Positions 51,609-60,549 of a DNA stretch of 64,000 bases are shown here, in pieces. This DNA is from CAXBNB01 sp965267535. Lineage in GTDB: Bacteria > Bacteroidota > Bacteroidia > Cytophagales > Cyclobacteriaceae. The position numbers and the translations under genes are program-made. Where the stretch lies: NCBI GenBank assembly GCA_965267535.1, contig OZ254082.1, positions 3,224,001 to 3,288,000 on the forward strand. Direction: 5' to 3'. Under the pieces are notes generated by a model. It did no database searches and was not told the DNA's origin. It was given only the letters and a program-made list of their open reading frames with translations. Position 1 is the stretch's first letter. Every line of letters begins with the position of its first letter.

Positions 51609-52397
51609 ATGGCTATCGTAACTTTTATTTCAGATTTCGGCACTTCAGACCACTATGTCGGAGCAGTAAAAGCAGCCATTTTGGGTGTAAACCCAAATAT
51701 CAACATAGTTGATATCAGCCATGAAATAAAAGTCTGTGACATAGGGCATGCTGCCTATGTTTTGGGCGAGGTGTTTCGGGATTTTCCCAAGGGCACTATT
51801 CACCTGGTGGCAGTAGCCGAATCCGGCATATCCTCGGCCAAAATGATCGCCATGATGCTCGAAGACCATTATTTTATTGGATACGACAATGGCATTATGA
51901 GCCTGATCAGCCAGCAAAACTCCACGGCCATAGTCGATATCAATAGCATCAATCCCAAAAAGACCAGTTTTCCGGCAAAGGAAATTTTTGCTCCGGCAGC
52001 AGCAGGTCTGGCCAGTGGCAAGAGTATCTACGACATGGGTGTCACTCTCCCTGAGATTACACGCCGCACACCTACGATAGCCAAGGCTACAAAAAAACAA
52101 ATCTCCGGCAACATCATCCGGGTAGACCACTATGGCAACCTCATTACCAACATCCGAAAAGAGGATTTTGATAATATCATGAAAATCAATGGCAACTGTC
52201 CTTTTGAAATCAGCTTCCGCAAAGAAAAACTGAAAGAACTCCACAAATCGGCAAGTGATGTAACTGCCGGCGAATGCTTTGCCTACTTCAACACGAAAGG
52301 CCGACTGGAAATAGGCATAAATCAGGGAAACGGCTCCCACCTGCTGGGCCTGAAACGCGACAATCAAGTATTCATTGATTTTTTATTGGAGGCATGA
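51609..52397 (+). CDS. SAM hydroxide adenosyltransferase (DUF62, SAM hydrolase) family protein
   Basis: A 262-residue protein of the DUF62/SAM-hydroxide adenosyltransferase family, related to the fluorinase fold. N-terminal TFISDFGTSDHYVGAVKAAIL contains the SAM-binding Asp and Ser region; DISHEIKVCDIGHAAYVL, RVDHYGNLITNI and the C-terminal region GINQGNGSHLLGL also fit. These enzymes hydrolyse SAM to adenosine and methionine using an activated water. A conserved DHYGNLIT motif sits at the ligand site. The stop overlaps the start of the ABM gene by 4 bases. A leader with switch-like pairing precedes it. Confidence 0.92.
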   Translation: MAIVTFISDFGTSDHYVGAVKAAILGVNPNINIVDISHEIKVCDIGHAAYVLGEVFRDFPKGTIHLVAVAESGISSAKMIAMMLEDHYFIGYDNGIMSLISQQNSTAIVDINSINPKKTSFPAKEIFAPAAAGLASGKSIYDMGVTLPEITRRTPTIAKATKKQISGNIIRVDHYGNLITNIRKEDFDNIMKINGNCPFEISFRKEKLKELHKSASDVTAGECFAYFNTKGRLEIGINQGNGSHLLGLKRDNQVFIDFLLEA

Positions 52398-52681
52398 TTG
52401 TACGAATTGTCCGGATGACATTTTCTACCGATTCAACAGATACGTTTCTGGCACTGTTTGCTTCGTATCAAGAGCAGATCCGACGCACACAGGGATGTCT
52501 GCACCTGGAGCTGTGGCAAGATACCTCCCACCCCGAATGTTTAACCACCTACAGTCACTGGGAATCGGAAGCAGCCCTGAATGCATACAGAGAATCTCCA
52601 CTTTTTCAGAAAGTATGGGCGGCTACAAAACCTTTGTTTGCAGACAAGCCTATGGCCCACTCCTACAAAAGGTTGAAATAA
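52394..52681 (+). CDS. Antibiotic biosynthesis monooxygenase (ABM) domain protein, putative quinol monooxygenase
   Basis: A 95-residue ferredoxin-like single-domain protein: IVRIVRMTFSTDSTDTFLALFASYQEQIRRTQGCLHLELWQDTSHPECLTTYSHWESEAALNAYRESPLFQKVW. The LELWQD and THWES-type motifs are typical of small ABM proteins such as YgiN that oxidise quinols or have unknown substrates. The ATG overlaps the DUF62 stop (ATGA), so translation is coupled. Function is inferred only from fold. Confidence 0.85.
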   Translation: MIVRIVRMTFSTDSTDTFLALFASYQEQIRRTQGCLHLELWQDTSHPECLTTYSHWESEAALNAYRESPLFQKVWAATKPLFADKPMAHSYKRLK

Positions 52682-52706
52682 AAAAATCTGATATTTTTGA
52701 TTCTAA

Positions 52707-52737
52707 TTTGATTAATTCAAATCTTTAAATAAGTTTG
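52707..52737 (+). promoter_or_regulatory. Near-perfect Bacteroidota promoter of tRNA-Leu
   Basis: TTTG (52707-52710), a 19-base spacer and TAAGTTTG (52730-52737), an exact match to the TTTG-N19-TAnnTTTG consensus. Transcription would begin near 52743, about 70 bases before the tRNA. Confidence 0.75.
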
Positions 52738-52813
52738 CATCCCTTTGAGAAAAGGATACCAGATTCGACAGAATTTCCACCCTATTCTGAGTGGTTTTCT
52801 CACCGAATATGAA

Positions 52814-52898
52814 GCCCAGGTGGCGGAACTGGTAGACGCGTTGGTCTCAAACACCAATGGCTTAGGCCGTGCCGGTTCGATTCCGGCCCTGGGTACCA
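52814..52898 (+). tRNA. tRNA-Leu (anticodon CAA), CCA encoded
   Basis: An 85-base gene including CCA. The acceptor arm GCCCAGG pairs with CCTGGGT (the last pair G-U). The anticodon stem TTGGT/ACCAA encloses the loop CTCAAAC with anticodon CAA. A long variable arm (AATGGCTTAGGCCGT) marks it as a class II tRNA, and the T arm GCCGG-TTCGATT-CCGGC is perfect. It reads UUG codons. Confidence 0.97.
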
Positions 52899-52938
52899 AA
52901 ATCCCCGCTAGTCTTACGATTAGCGGGGATTTTTTTTA
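52899..52938 (+). terminator. Terminator of tRNA-Leu
   Basis: ATCCCCGCTA (52901-52910) and TAGCGGGGAT (52921-52930) are perfectly complementary around a 10-base loop and lead into eight T (52931-52938). Being symmetric, it may also end the convergent GyrI-like gene. Confidence 0.93.
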
Positions 52939-52952
52939 GAAAAACATTCCAT

Positions 52953-53408
52953 TCAGGTCAGGTAAATATCAACCTGAGCATCCTGCCAGTCTTTTGACCT
53001 TTCATCGTACACTTCAAAATCGTATCCGTAAGCTCTGGCTATATCGCTACTCCATACCTTTTGCCAAAAATCCGCCACACAATCCGGCATTTTTCCCGAC
53101 ACTGTCTCTTTTCGATACTTTTGAGCCGGAATAACCAAAGCAGCCAATCCCGCCGGAACCTCTGCATCCACTGCCACTTTGCATCCTATAAAATAACTAA
53201 AGGGAGCTGTGTGATCTCCTTCGTACTGGTGATAAACAGCATATACTGCATCTGACTCTCTCTGAGGCACATTCTGCAAAACATGATCCTGCTCAAACTG
53301 CTGCCACAACGCTCCACAATCTCTGGAAGACTGCCCCGCGGCATTTTGCGTTTTTCCAGGCAATGCAAGTCCTACTAATTTAAATGAGGGTAACTCTATC
53401 GTATCCAT
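52953..53408 (-). CDS. GyrI-like / effector-binding domain protein
   Basis: A 151-residue stand-alone small-molecule-binding domain of the GyrI-like or AraC-effector-binding (Cass2-like) group: AVYAVYHQYEGDHTAPFSYFIGCKV, GLAALVIPAQKYRKETVSGKMPDCVADFWQKVWSSD and a final AQVDIYL strand. No DNA-binding part is present, so it is not by itself a regulator. Such proteins bind cationic drugs or inhibit DNA gyrase, but the role here is unknown. The ATG at 53408 is preferred over a TTG at 53414. It ends against the terminator shared with tRNA-Leu. Confidence 0.85.
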   Translation of the reverse strand: MDTIELPSFKLVGLALPGKTQNAAGQSSRDCGALWQQFEQDHVLQNVPQRESDAVYAVYHQYEGDHTAPFSYFIGCKVAVDAEVPAGLAALVIPAQKYRKETVSGKMPDCVADFWQKVWSSDIARAYGYDFEVYDERSKDWQDAQVDIYLT

Positions 53409-53642
53409 AAGCAAACTCTCTTTTTACGTTTTAACCAAATATCACATTTTCATCTTAAAAAAAAGAACACTTAACCACAAGTCTGCAATCTCTCCCTCAG
53501 CAGAACTTTCTTCTTTCTTTTTCTTTCAAAACCCAACCCATCAAAATTTTATAAAATAAGTTTTCGAAATATTTTTTGCTTTAAAAAGTTTATTTTTAAT
53601 TTCGTTACTCAAAAATATTCCTTTCGTATATTTTCAAAACAA

Positions 53643-54827
53643 ATGATAAGTCATGTGATAACACTTTGGATAACTCTGCTGACAGGAGGGCTATTGAGCC
53701 GGGGTGAAGAAAAAATTACCACGGACAGCACACCAGAAACTCCGCGCATAGACTATATAGAAATGCTACCGGTCCAACCGCACGAACATGCTTCTACAAC
53801 GGTATGGTACGACGATTTTTCTACAGAAAGAAAATACATGGACGGCACGAAAGAACGTGACAGCCTGGTAAACTATGGCACCACGGGACAATCGATGGTT
53901 GCCGGATTTGACAAAGGCAAGGTTTGGGGGAAAGGAAACAGAAAAGTAGCTTTTGGCGATTTTCCCAATCATGAGTCAACCGTATTTCCCGACAAGCAAT
54001 TTGACGAAATATACTGGCGTGTCTATGTCAAACACGAATATGGATGGGAAGGAGCACCAGCCAAGATGTCGCGTGCTACAAGTATAGTCTCGGATAGTTG
54101 GCAGCAAGCCATGATTGCCCACGTATGGAGCGGAGCAAAAAACTCGCTTACCCTCGATCCGGCAAGTGGAGTAAAAGGGCAAACCGATCAGATCGTGACC
54201 ACCAAATACAATGACTTTGATAACCTGATATGGCTGGGCAACAAACCAAGCTCCCATTTCCAGCTTACAGCTACCGAAGAGTCCGGGTATTGGATTATGG
54301 TAGAGTCGAGAGCCAAACTAAACACTCCCGGGCAGGCCGATGGCATCAATCAACTCTGGATAGACGGACGCTTGGAGGCCGAAAGACTCCACCTCAATTT
54401 CAGGGGAGCATATACAACCCACGGCATCAATGCCGTATTTCTCGAATCGTATTGGAACAAAGGATCTGTGAAAGATCAGGGTAGGTGGTTTGACAATTTT
54501 GTGATTTCTACCGAACCCATAGGCCCGATTGTATGCTCCCCAAACCCTACTCTGTACAAAACACCCTACAGAGGCGAAGGCAAACTCAAAAAATGGGAAG
54601 TCCAGCTGACCGAAGATAGCGAGGGCACAAGCCTGGTTTACACCTCCAGCTCCATACACAAGCAAGAGTATACCACGGTCAATTTAACAAACGGAAGATT
54701 TACCGGATCTCATGCCGGCAAGTCCAAATTAAATACAGGAACCTACTACTGCAGAGTACGCCAGCAAAGCACGAATGGAATGTGGTCTGACTGGAGCCGA
54801 TGGCATCAGGTATTTGCTGTAGAATAA
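53643..54827 (+). CDS. Secreted jelly-roll (polysaccharide lyase-like) protein with C-terminal FN3-like domain
   Basis: A 394-residue exported protein with a weak N-terminal signal. The main part (residues about 55-290) is a predicted beta-sandwich: YDDFSTERKYMDG, DEIYWRVYVKHEYGW, SHFQLTATEESGYWIMVESRAKLN and a final RGAYTTHGINAVFLESYWNKGSVKDQGRWFDNFVIST, a pattern of jelly-roll polysaccharide lyases or concanavalin-type carbohydrate-binding folds. The last 100 residues look FN3-like with MWSDWSRW. I do not recognise a specific family; catalytic residues cannot be named. It is first of two plus-strand genes, 12 bases before the propeller enzyme. Confidence 0.6.
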   Translation: MISHVITLWITLLTGGLLSRGEEKITTDSTPETPRIDYIEMLPVQPHEHASTTVWYDDFSTERKYMDGTKERDSLVNYGTTGQSMVAGFDKGKVWGKGNRKVAFGDFPNHESTVFPDKQFDEIYWRVYVKHEYGWEGAPAKMSRATSIVSDSWQQAMIAHVWSGAKNSLTLDPASGVKGQTDQIVTTKYNDFDNLIWLGNKPSSHFQLTATEESGYWIMVESRAKLNTPGQADGINQLWIDGRLEAERLHLNFRGAYTTHGINAVFLESYWNKGSVKDQGRWFDNFVISTEPIGPIVCSPNPTLYKTPYRGEGKLKKWEVQLTEDSEGTSLVYTSSSIHKQEYTTVNLTNGRFTGSHAGKSKLNTGTYYCRVRQQSTNGMWSDWSRWHQVFAVE

Positions 54828-54839
54828 ACAATAATACTT

Positions 54840-55796
54840 ATGAACCTTTTACAAAAAACAACACTACTACCGGCCTGCATGGCGGTACTATTCTTTGGGT
54901 GCCAACCCGGAAAAAACAAAGAACAGCAACAAAACACCACGGCTACCGAAGACTTTGCCCCGGAAATGGTAAAGTTTTCTCCCTACGCAAACAATCCGGT
55001 TTTTCAGGGCTCCTCCACCGCTTCCTGGGATGTAAACCTTCGCGAAAGAGGTTACATTTTGTTTGAAAACGGCACTTACCGCATGTGGTATACCGGCTAC
55101 AACGATAGCCTGTCGGAAAAGCGTTTTTTGGGGTACGCCACTTCGCAGGACGGCATCCGCTGGGAAAGGTACAGCAACAGGCCTATACTCGAAGATGTAT
55201 GGGTAGAAGACATGCACGTGATCAAACACGAAAACACCTACTACATGCTGGCCGAAGGAAAAGGAGATATTGCTCACCTGCTCACCTCTCCTGATGGCAT
55301 CACCTGGGAAAGCAAGGGCAACCTGAGTATTTCCCAGACCAACGGACAACCCATAAGCAAGGGGCCATACGGCACTCCTACAGTATGGATAGAAAATGGC
55401 AAAAAATACCTCTTTTATGAAAGAGATGACATGGCTATCTGGCTGGCCACTTCAGAGGATTTTATCCACTGGACCAACGTACAGGACGAACCTGTGCTCG
55501 ATCTGGGTCCGGGAGAATACGACGAAGCTGCTGTAGCTGCAAATCAAATCGTAAAACACAAAGGCAAGTACTATATGTACTATCATGGGTCTAACAATCC
55601 CGACTGGATGAAAAAAGGCGTAACGGCTCTCTGGACATCCAATGTAGCCATGTCTACGGATTTAAAAAACTGGAAAAAGTACCCTAAAAACCCAATAGTA
55701 GAAGGCGACCACTCCAGCCCTATATTGGTAAATGACGGAAAGAAAAACTACCTGTTTACCATGCACGACAAGGTATGGCGATACGAAGGTTTATAA
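54840..55796 (+). CDS. Five-bladed beta-propeller glycoside hydrolase-like lipoprotein (GH43/GH130-like)
   Basis: A 318-residue lipoprotein (lipobox FFGCQP). Five propeller blades have the repeating pattern LGYATSQDGIRWERY, LLTSPDGITWESKG, LATSEDFIHWTNV, AMSTDLKNWKKYP, each starting from YMWYTG/YYMYYHG-type strands. The conserved acids WVEDMHV, KGPYGTPTVW and EYDEAAVAANQI might be the active-site residues of the GH43/GH32/GH117/GH130 clans, but the exact family is not clear. It is co-transcribed with the jelly-roll gene and ends at a terminator. It probably acts on oligosaccharides from a glycan also attacked by the convergent operon. Confidence 0.7.
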   Translation: MNLLQKTTLLPACMAVLFFGCQPGKNKEQQQNTTATEDFAPEMVKFSPYANNPVFQGSSTASWDVNLRERGYILFENGTYRMWYTGYNDSLSEKRFLGYATSQDGIRWERYSNRPILEDVWVEDMHVIKHENTYYMLAEGKGDIAHLLTSPDGITWESKGNLSISQTNGQPISKGPYGTPTVWIENGKKYLFYERDDMAIWLATSEDFIHWTNVQDEPVLDLGPGEYDEAAVAANQIVKHKGKYYMYYHGSNNPDWMKKGVTALWTSNVAMSTDLKNWKKYPKNPIVEGDHSSPILVNDGKKNYLFTMHDKVWRYEGL

Positions 55797-55815
55797 AGAC
55801 AAACGTGTAGTGTAT

Positions 55816-55858
55816 AAAGGCCGCCAGACAAATTCGTTTGTCAGGCTGGCCTTTTTTT
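55816..55858 (+). terminator. Terminator between the convergent glycan clusters
   Basis: AAAGGCC pairs with GGCCTTT and an inner GACAAA-TTCG-TTTGTC stem with a stable TTCG loop is present; seven T follow. It ends the plus-strand pair of genes. Confidence 0.9.
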
Positions 55859-55863
55859 ATATT

Positions 55864-57318
55864 CTATCTGGCAAATCGTTTTTTATTTGCTTGGTACTCC
55901 TCTTCCTTATTATGAAAAGCGCGCGAGGGATTATACACGGGCAGTCCCTCCCACTTACGGGCTTTAGACTTAGCCTGCCTAAAATATGACTGACTTTTAT
56001 CGATCATCTCCTGCAACACTACCGGCTTTTCTCTAGCTATATCCCGTTGCTGATCAGGATCACTATCCAGATCAAACAACTCATAGGTAACAGGCTTCAT
56101 GTTTTCTATAAAGACCATATCCTGATCGGTCATGTAGTGCGTTCGGGGTAGCGTATCGTACGTTTTGGCCAGCAGACTGTATTGGCCCATGCGTACGGCC
56201 AGCTCAGGTGAGCTTCGGTAGAAAAACCACATCATGGGCTTTTCCCTCACTATCGGCTTCCCTTCTACCAACGGGCTTATGTCTACGCCATCCAACTCCG
56301 AAAAACCTGGCACTTCCAGTGCGCTAAACCGAGCAAGAGTAGGCAAAAGGTCGGGAAACCAAACCGGCTCAGTTACGCTTCTGAGGGTTCTTTTCTTACC
56401 GGCATTGGCTGCAGGCAAGCGCAAAATAGCCGGCACTTTAATTCCTCCGTCATACACTTCTCCTTTTTTTCCTCTCAGGTTCCCGTTGGATTCATAGCGA
56501 TACGACCCATTATCCGACGCAAAGAACACAATTGTATTGTCGTACAAACCTTTTTGTTTTAACAATGCCAGCAACCGGCCAATTGCCAAATCCATGTTTT
56601 CTATACTAGCAAAATAAGCGGCTGATTTAGGATCAAAGTCAGCATAGTGAGCCTCCAGCTCAGGGGGAGATACTACCTTAGCATGAGGTTCGTGAAAAGG
56701 CACATACATCATAAAAGGCTGCTCAGGCTGGTATATCCGGTCAAACCACTCCTCTATCTGATCTACGAGCAAGTGACTGGAATAGCCCTGCAATGTACCC
56801 ATAGGCTCTCCGTTTTTCACAAAGTTCACGGGATTGAAATGCGATGGTTCACTATTGTTTTCAGTACCTATGGAGTAATGAAAGCCCTGCTCATCCGGCT
56901 GGGGCTGCATCAGCGTAGTGTCCTGTGGCAAGCAGCTCAGGTGCCACTTACCAAAATGGGCTGTCTGATAGCCTGCCAACTCAAACACCTCGGCCATTGT
57001 CACTTCTTCGTCGGGCAAATGCATCACATGGTGCGGTGGTCGGTAACTGTACATTCCGGAGCGAAAGGGCATTTTGCCTGTTAACAGGCTAACTCTGGCC
57101 GGCGAACAATTTGGTGCTCCGGAATAGCAATTGGTGAAGGTAGTACCCTCTCCGGCCAACGCGTCGAGATGCGGAGTAGCTGCCACTCCTCCATAGCTAC
57201 CCAGATCGGCATAACCCAGGTCATCCGCCAGTAAGATCAGAACATTTGGCTGTGGCTTTGGTGCACTGCAGGCTACTCCCACCAAAGCCAGTACCCCAAC
57301 CCAATATATTTTCAACAT
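55864..57318 (-). CDS. Sulfatase (S1 family), lipoprotein
   Basis: A 484-residue enzyme with a lipobox Cys17 (VGVACSA). Metal-binding ADDLGYADLGSYGG follows, then formylglycine signature CSPARVSLLTGK starting at Cys71, YFASIENMDLAIGRLLALL, FFASDNGS and GKWHLSC. It hydrolyses sulfate esters of glycans after maturation by a radical SAM or FGE enzyme not in this window. The start is the ATG at 57318; the frame extends 14 residues further without a signal-like pattern. It is last in the five-gene operon from 63986, 69 bases after the esterase gene. Confidence 0.94.
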   Translation of the reverse strand: MLKIYWVGVLALVGVACSAPKPQPNVLILLADDLGYADLGSYGGVAATPHLDALAGEGTTFTNCYSGAPNCSPARVSLLTGKMPFRSGMYSYRPPHHVMHLPDEEVTMAEVFELAGYQTAHFGKWHLSCLPQDTTLMQPQPDEQGFHYSIGTENNSEPSHFNPVNFVKNGEPMGTLQGYSSHLLVDQIEEWFDRIYQPEQPFMMYVPFHEPHAKVVSPPELEAHYADFDPKSAAYFASIENMDLAIGRLLALLKQKGLYDNTIVFFASDNGSYRYESNGNLRGKKGEVYDGGIKVPAILRLPAANAGKKRTLRSVTEPVWFPDLLPTLARFSALEVPGFSELDGVDISPLVEGKPIVREKPMMWFFYRSSPELAVRMGQYSLLAKTYDTLPRTHYMTDQDMVFIENMKPVTYELFDLDSDPDQQRDIAREKPVVLQEMIDKSQSYFRQAKSKARKWEGLPVYNPSRAFHNKEEEYQANKKRFAR

Positions 57319-57387
57319 GATGTCGTGTTTTTGTTGGGTAAGGTACGAAAACACGCACAAACATCACAAAAACCGACTTGACTTACC

Positions 57388-59433
57388 CTACTTTTCAAAC
57401 CACTCTTTGGCTTTTTCTACTTGTAAAAAAGGAATACCCAGATTGGAGTATGTGTCAGCAGTCCAGCGATAGCTTTCCGGCCAGTTTCCCACAGCTACCA
57501 ATGATGCAGGGTATACCAACGCTGCTACCTGTGGCAGGTCTACAATTTGCAAACTATTGAGCATTTCCAACGCCTGCCCTGTGCCATCGGGATTGCCGGG
57601 GGCATCCTGTGTGGCCGGGGGATTCTTGAGTAGCAGGCTTTTGACCTTACCATCCAACAAAGCAGCATACGCCGCTATTGCTGCCATTTCTCCTTCTGCC
57701 AATATGCTTACCTGCGTGGGATCCACACCCGGCAATTGCCTCAAAACCGCCAAACACCTAAGCACATCGTATACCCTCATAGAGGCTACTGTACGTCCCG
57801 TCCAGGCAGCTGCCCTTCTCACATGCCACTGCAGTGCCGGCGACCACCCTGTTTCGCCAATACCTCTAGCTTCGAAGCGGGCAATCATAGCATTAGGTGC
57901 CACTCCTGACGTAAGCGCATACGAGTCCCACCGCCCCTCTACCGGATTTTTCAATACCAAAACCACCGGCTTTTGCTCTTGAGAGGGCTGTCCTTTGCTT
58001 AGTGTAAGCTTGAGTCGCCAACCTTCCTCGGGCACAAAACTGTATACTTCTCCTCTATCGCCCCGCTTGTTGGCATAGGCAAATTCTTTTTTAACATCCA
58101 ATGGGGGTGCTTCAGAAGGAAAAGCTCTAAACGTTTTCTTTTTCAGCTGTGCGATTGTGTTGTTTTTGTAAGTCAAAAACGCCTCTTTCGACGCAAGTAC
58201 TTCAGGGTTAGCCAAAGGCACAAAAACATCCTGAATTGTCTTCGTGAGGTCGCCTTGCGGTGCTCCTTCCTCGTAGGCTTTTAATTGTTCGTTGCTCAGT
58301 GGCTTGTCTGTTTCCAGCGTACCTATTGCCTCGGGGGTTATTTTTTTGTCCATCAACTCCTGCATAAAGAAAGAGAGAATAACAGACCGCAATTCTTCAC
58401 CGGATCCATAACTATGCCCTCCGGGAGCTTCTTCCATTCGCAGTTTTTCTTCTTTTTTATAAAAACCATACACGGGTTTTATTTTTTGATGAAGTGTGCG
58501 CACTGCTTCTATCGAATAATACAAATCGCTGGTGGGCTGGGCAATCATAAATGCTCTGGGCGCAATGAGCGCTCCTATGTCCGAAAAGTCTACTCCGTAG
58601 GTATTGACCGGCATCATACAATCACAGTGATCGTCGACAGTTCGCTGCACGATCTGCCCTTCCAACGAACCGGCTCCTGCTACCGCTGCAGCTGCTTTTA
58701 TCCGGCTATCGATGGCCGGAAGATACCAGCTTTGCGACCCGCCTCCTGAAATACCCGTCACTCCCATTCGGTTTGCATCTACCTCTTTGAGCTGACTCAA
58801 TAAATCCAATCCTCTCATGCCGTTCCACACTTCCACACCGGCAGGATTGTAGCCTTTGCTATACCAATGAAACCACCCCAGAGATTCAGCTCCCAGGTGC
58901 TCGCCTTTCACTTCACCTCGCTGAATAGTCTCTATAATCAGACAGACAAAACCATGTCTGGCCAGTGCTCTGGCATGAGACTGGTAATGGTGCTTTTGCG
59001 TATGCGCATGTCCACACACATAGAGTATCGCCGGTGCTGGCTTTTTCATGTTGTCGGGTATGTAGAGGTTGGCCGGCACATACAACCCCGGCATGGATTC
59101 GTAGTAGAGTTTTTTTATGGTAAAACCCTCCTGCTGAATTTCTCCGGTATAGATAACTTTTGGTGCGTTTCGCTGCTGCTGCAAAGGCCTAGCCTGCAAT
59201 CCCAGCATTTCAACCAACTGTTGCCAACGCTCGTCGCGCTGACTTTGCCAGTCTTGCAAATTGTGTATATCACGCAAAGCATTTTGGGTGATTTTTGACG
59301 CGTGCTTACTGAGGTAACAGCGAATATTGTTGGGTTGATCAAAATAAGACTGCACCGTATGATTCTGCTGCTGACATACAGCCTGCATAGAAAAAAGTAG
59401 TCCGGCAACCCATAGCATTAATCTTGTCATCAT
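57388..59433 (-). CDS. Secreted tandem alpha/beta hydrolase (acetyl xylan esterase-like)
   Basis: A 681-residue exported protein (signal MMTRLMLWVAGLLFSMQAVCQ). The first half is a CE7/AXE1-like esterase: LYVPANLYIPDNMKKPAPAILYVCGHA, nucleophile Ser in GVTGISGGGSQ, Asp region AQPTSDLYYS and His in GGHSYG. The second half also looks like an alpha/beta hydrolase (PVVLVLKNPVEGRW, RCLAVLRQLPGVDPTQVSILAEGEMAAIAAY), but its nucleophile elbow reads AEGEM, so it lacks the Ser and is probably inactive. It may remove acetyl groups from a polysaccharide. It is fourth in the operon. Confidence 0.82.
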   Translation of the reverse strand: MMTRLMLWVAGLLFSMQAVCQQQNHTVQSYFDQPNNIRCYLSKHASKITQNALRDIHNLQDWQSQRDERWQQLVEMLGLQARPLQQQRNAPKVIYTGEIQQEGFTIKKLYYESMPGLYVPANLYIPDNMKKPAPAILYVCGHAHTQKHHYQSHARALARHGFVCLIIETIQRGEVKGEHLGAESLGWFHWYSKGYNPAGVEVWNGMRGLDLLSQLKEVDANRMGVTGISGGGSQSWYLPAIDSRIKAAAAVAGAGSLEGQIVQRTVDDHCDCMMPVNTYGVDFSDIGALIAPRAFMIAQPTSDLYYSIEAVRTLHQKIKPVYGFYKKEEKLRMEEAPGGHSYGSGEELRSVILSFFMQELMDKKITPEAIGTLETDKPLSNEQLKAYEEGAPQGDLTKTIQDVFVPLANPEVLASKEAFLTYKNNTIAQLKKKTFRAFPSEAPPLDVKKEFAYANKRGDRGEVYSFVPEEGWRLKLTLSKGQPSQEQKPVVLVLKNPVEGRWDSYALTSGVAPNAMIARFEARGIGETGWSPALQWHVRRAAAWTGRTVASMRVYDVLRCLAVLRQLPGVDPTQVSILAEGEMAAIAAYAALLDGKVKSLLLKNPPATQDAPGNPDGTGQALEMLNSLQIVDLPQVAALVYPASLVAVGNWPESYRWTADTYSNLGIPFLQVEKAKEWFEK

Positions 59434-59442
59434 TGTTGATAA

Positions 59443-60531
59443 TTAGTCTTCCGGAAACATTTTCAACCATTTCCGGGCATTGTGATAGTAAAGCTTGTCT
59501 ACTACTGACCGAGGCAGCTTCAACCCCTGAAACTGCTGATCCACCCTATCGCTGGTCATCCAGTCGTCCGTCACAAAAAACTGCCAATCAAGTAGCCAGG
59601 TGTCGTGCATCTTTTTCTGCAACTTGCCTGCATCTTGTTTTCCGCCATCTGACATATCGGTAGCATATAGCAACCTGTCCTGATATTTGATAAAAAAGTT
59701 TCTCACCTTTTCACGATCGTGTATGGTCTGATAAAACACCTGACCGATACGGGCCGCCAGATCCACAGACATGTTGGGAAACTGGTCGAGTCGTCTGGCA
59801 AGCTCGTCTACATCGTGCTCCAGGCTACCCATGTGGGCTCCCATAAATGTCAGATTGGGGTGCCTGCCCAACATCCTATCGCGGGCAGCTATCTGATCTT
59901 CGTATGACGGCATATCCGGGTGATGATACATGTGATACTCCGGATGCTCACTAAAATACGTCTTATCATTATTTACGATCATTTCATCTATCGGCAACCA
60001 GCAGTTTTTAGGCTCTCCCAGATGGCCAATCAGTGTTTTTCCGCGTTTTTCTATATAGTTAAAAACACTATCTAAGCGCGGGTGATCTACCATTACAAGC
60101 TGGTCGTTTTTGTCACGAAACACCATTCCTATATTTTTCCACACTTTTACTCCCACTGCTCCTTCGTCGAAGCATTTACCCAGCCAGGCAATGGTATTGG
60201 AGACCCAATCCGGATCATCCCATTCCTTGATCGAAAAGGCTGTAGCTACTTCAAAATATTCCGGATGACGCTGTTTTTGATCCAGCTTGGAAGCATACTT
60301 TTTCTGCACACTCTCTATGCCTTTGGTATTGTCTACTACTATATTTAGTAGCTTAAAATTGTCTTTCTTAGCCTGCTCTACAAATGCATCACGAGCTGCG
60401 CCTACATGTATGTGTACATCGATCTTATCTACCTTTCTGTAGTCTTCGAGTGCATAGTACGATTCATTCGGTGTGCAGCCTAGCAGCAGCAGACCCACAC
60501 AGAGCAAAAAGGTTAGTTTTATATTCAGCAT
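59443..60531 (-). CDS. Amidohydrolase family lipoprotein (Amidohydro_2-like)
   Basis: A 362-residue TIM-barrel hydrolase with lipobox LLLGCTP. Metal motif DVHIHVG (HxH) lies at the start of the barrel, an IGHLGEP segment and HPNLTFMGAHMGS in the middle, and LLYATDMSD with the final Asp late. This is the amidohydrolase-2 group, which includes decarboxylases, lactonases and amidases; the substrate is not known. An exported form in a glycan operon may cleave a sugar lactone or amide. Gaps of 9 and 18 bases to its neighbours indicate one transcript. Confidence 0.88.
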   Translation of the reverse strand: MLNIKLTFLLCVGLLLLGCTPNESYYALEDYRKVDKIDVHIHVGAARDAFVEQAKKDNFKLLNIVVDNTKGIESVQKKYASKLDQKQRHPEYFEVATAFSIKEWDDPDWVSNTIAWLGKCFDEGAVGVKVWKNIGMVFRDKNDQLVMVDHPRLDSVFNYIEKRGKTLIGHLGEPKNCWLPIDEMIVNNDKTYFSEHPEYHMYHHPDMPSYEDQIAARDRMLGRHPNLTFMGAHMGSLEHDVDELARRLDQFPNMSVDLAARIGQVFYQTIHDREKVRNFFIKYQDRLLYATDMSDGGKQDAGKLQKKMHDTWLLDWQFFVTDDWMTSDRVDQQFQGLKLPRSVVDKLYYHNARKWLKMFPED

Positions 60532-60549
60532 GTGCTTGGGCTTTTTGTT

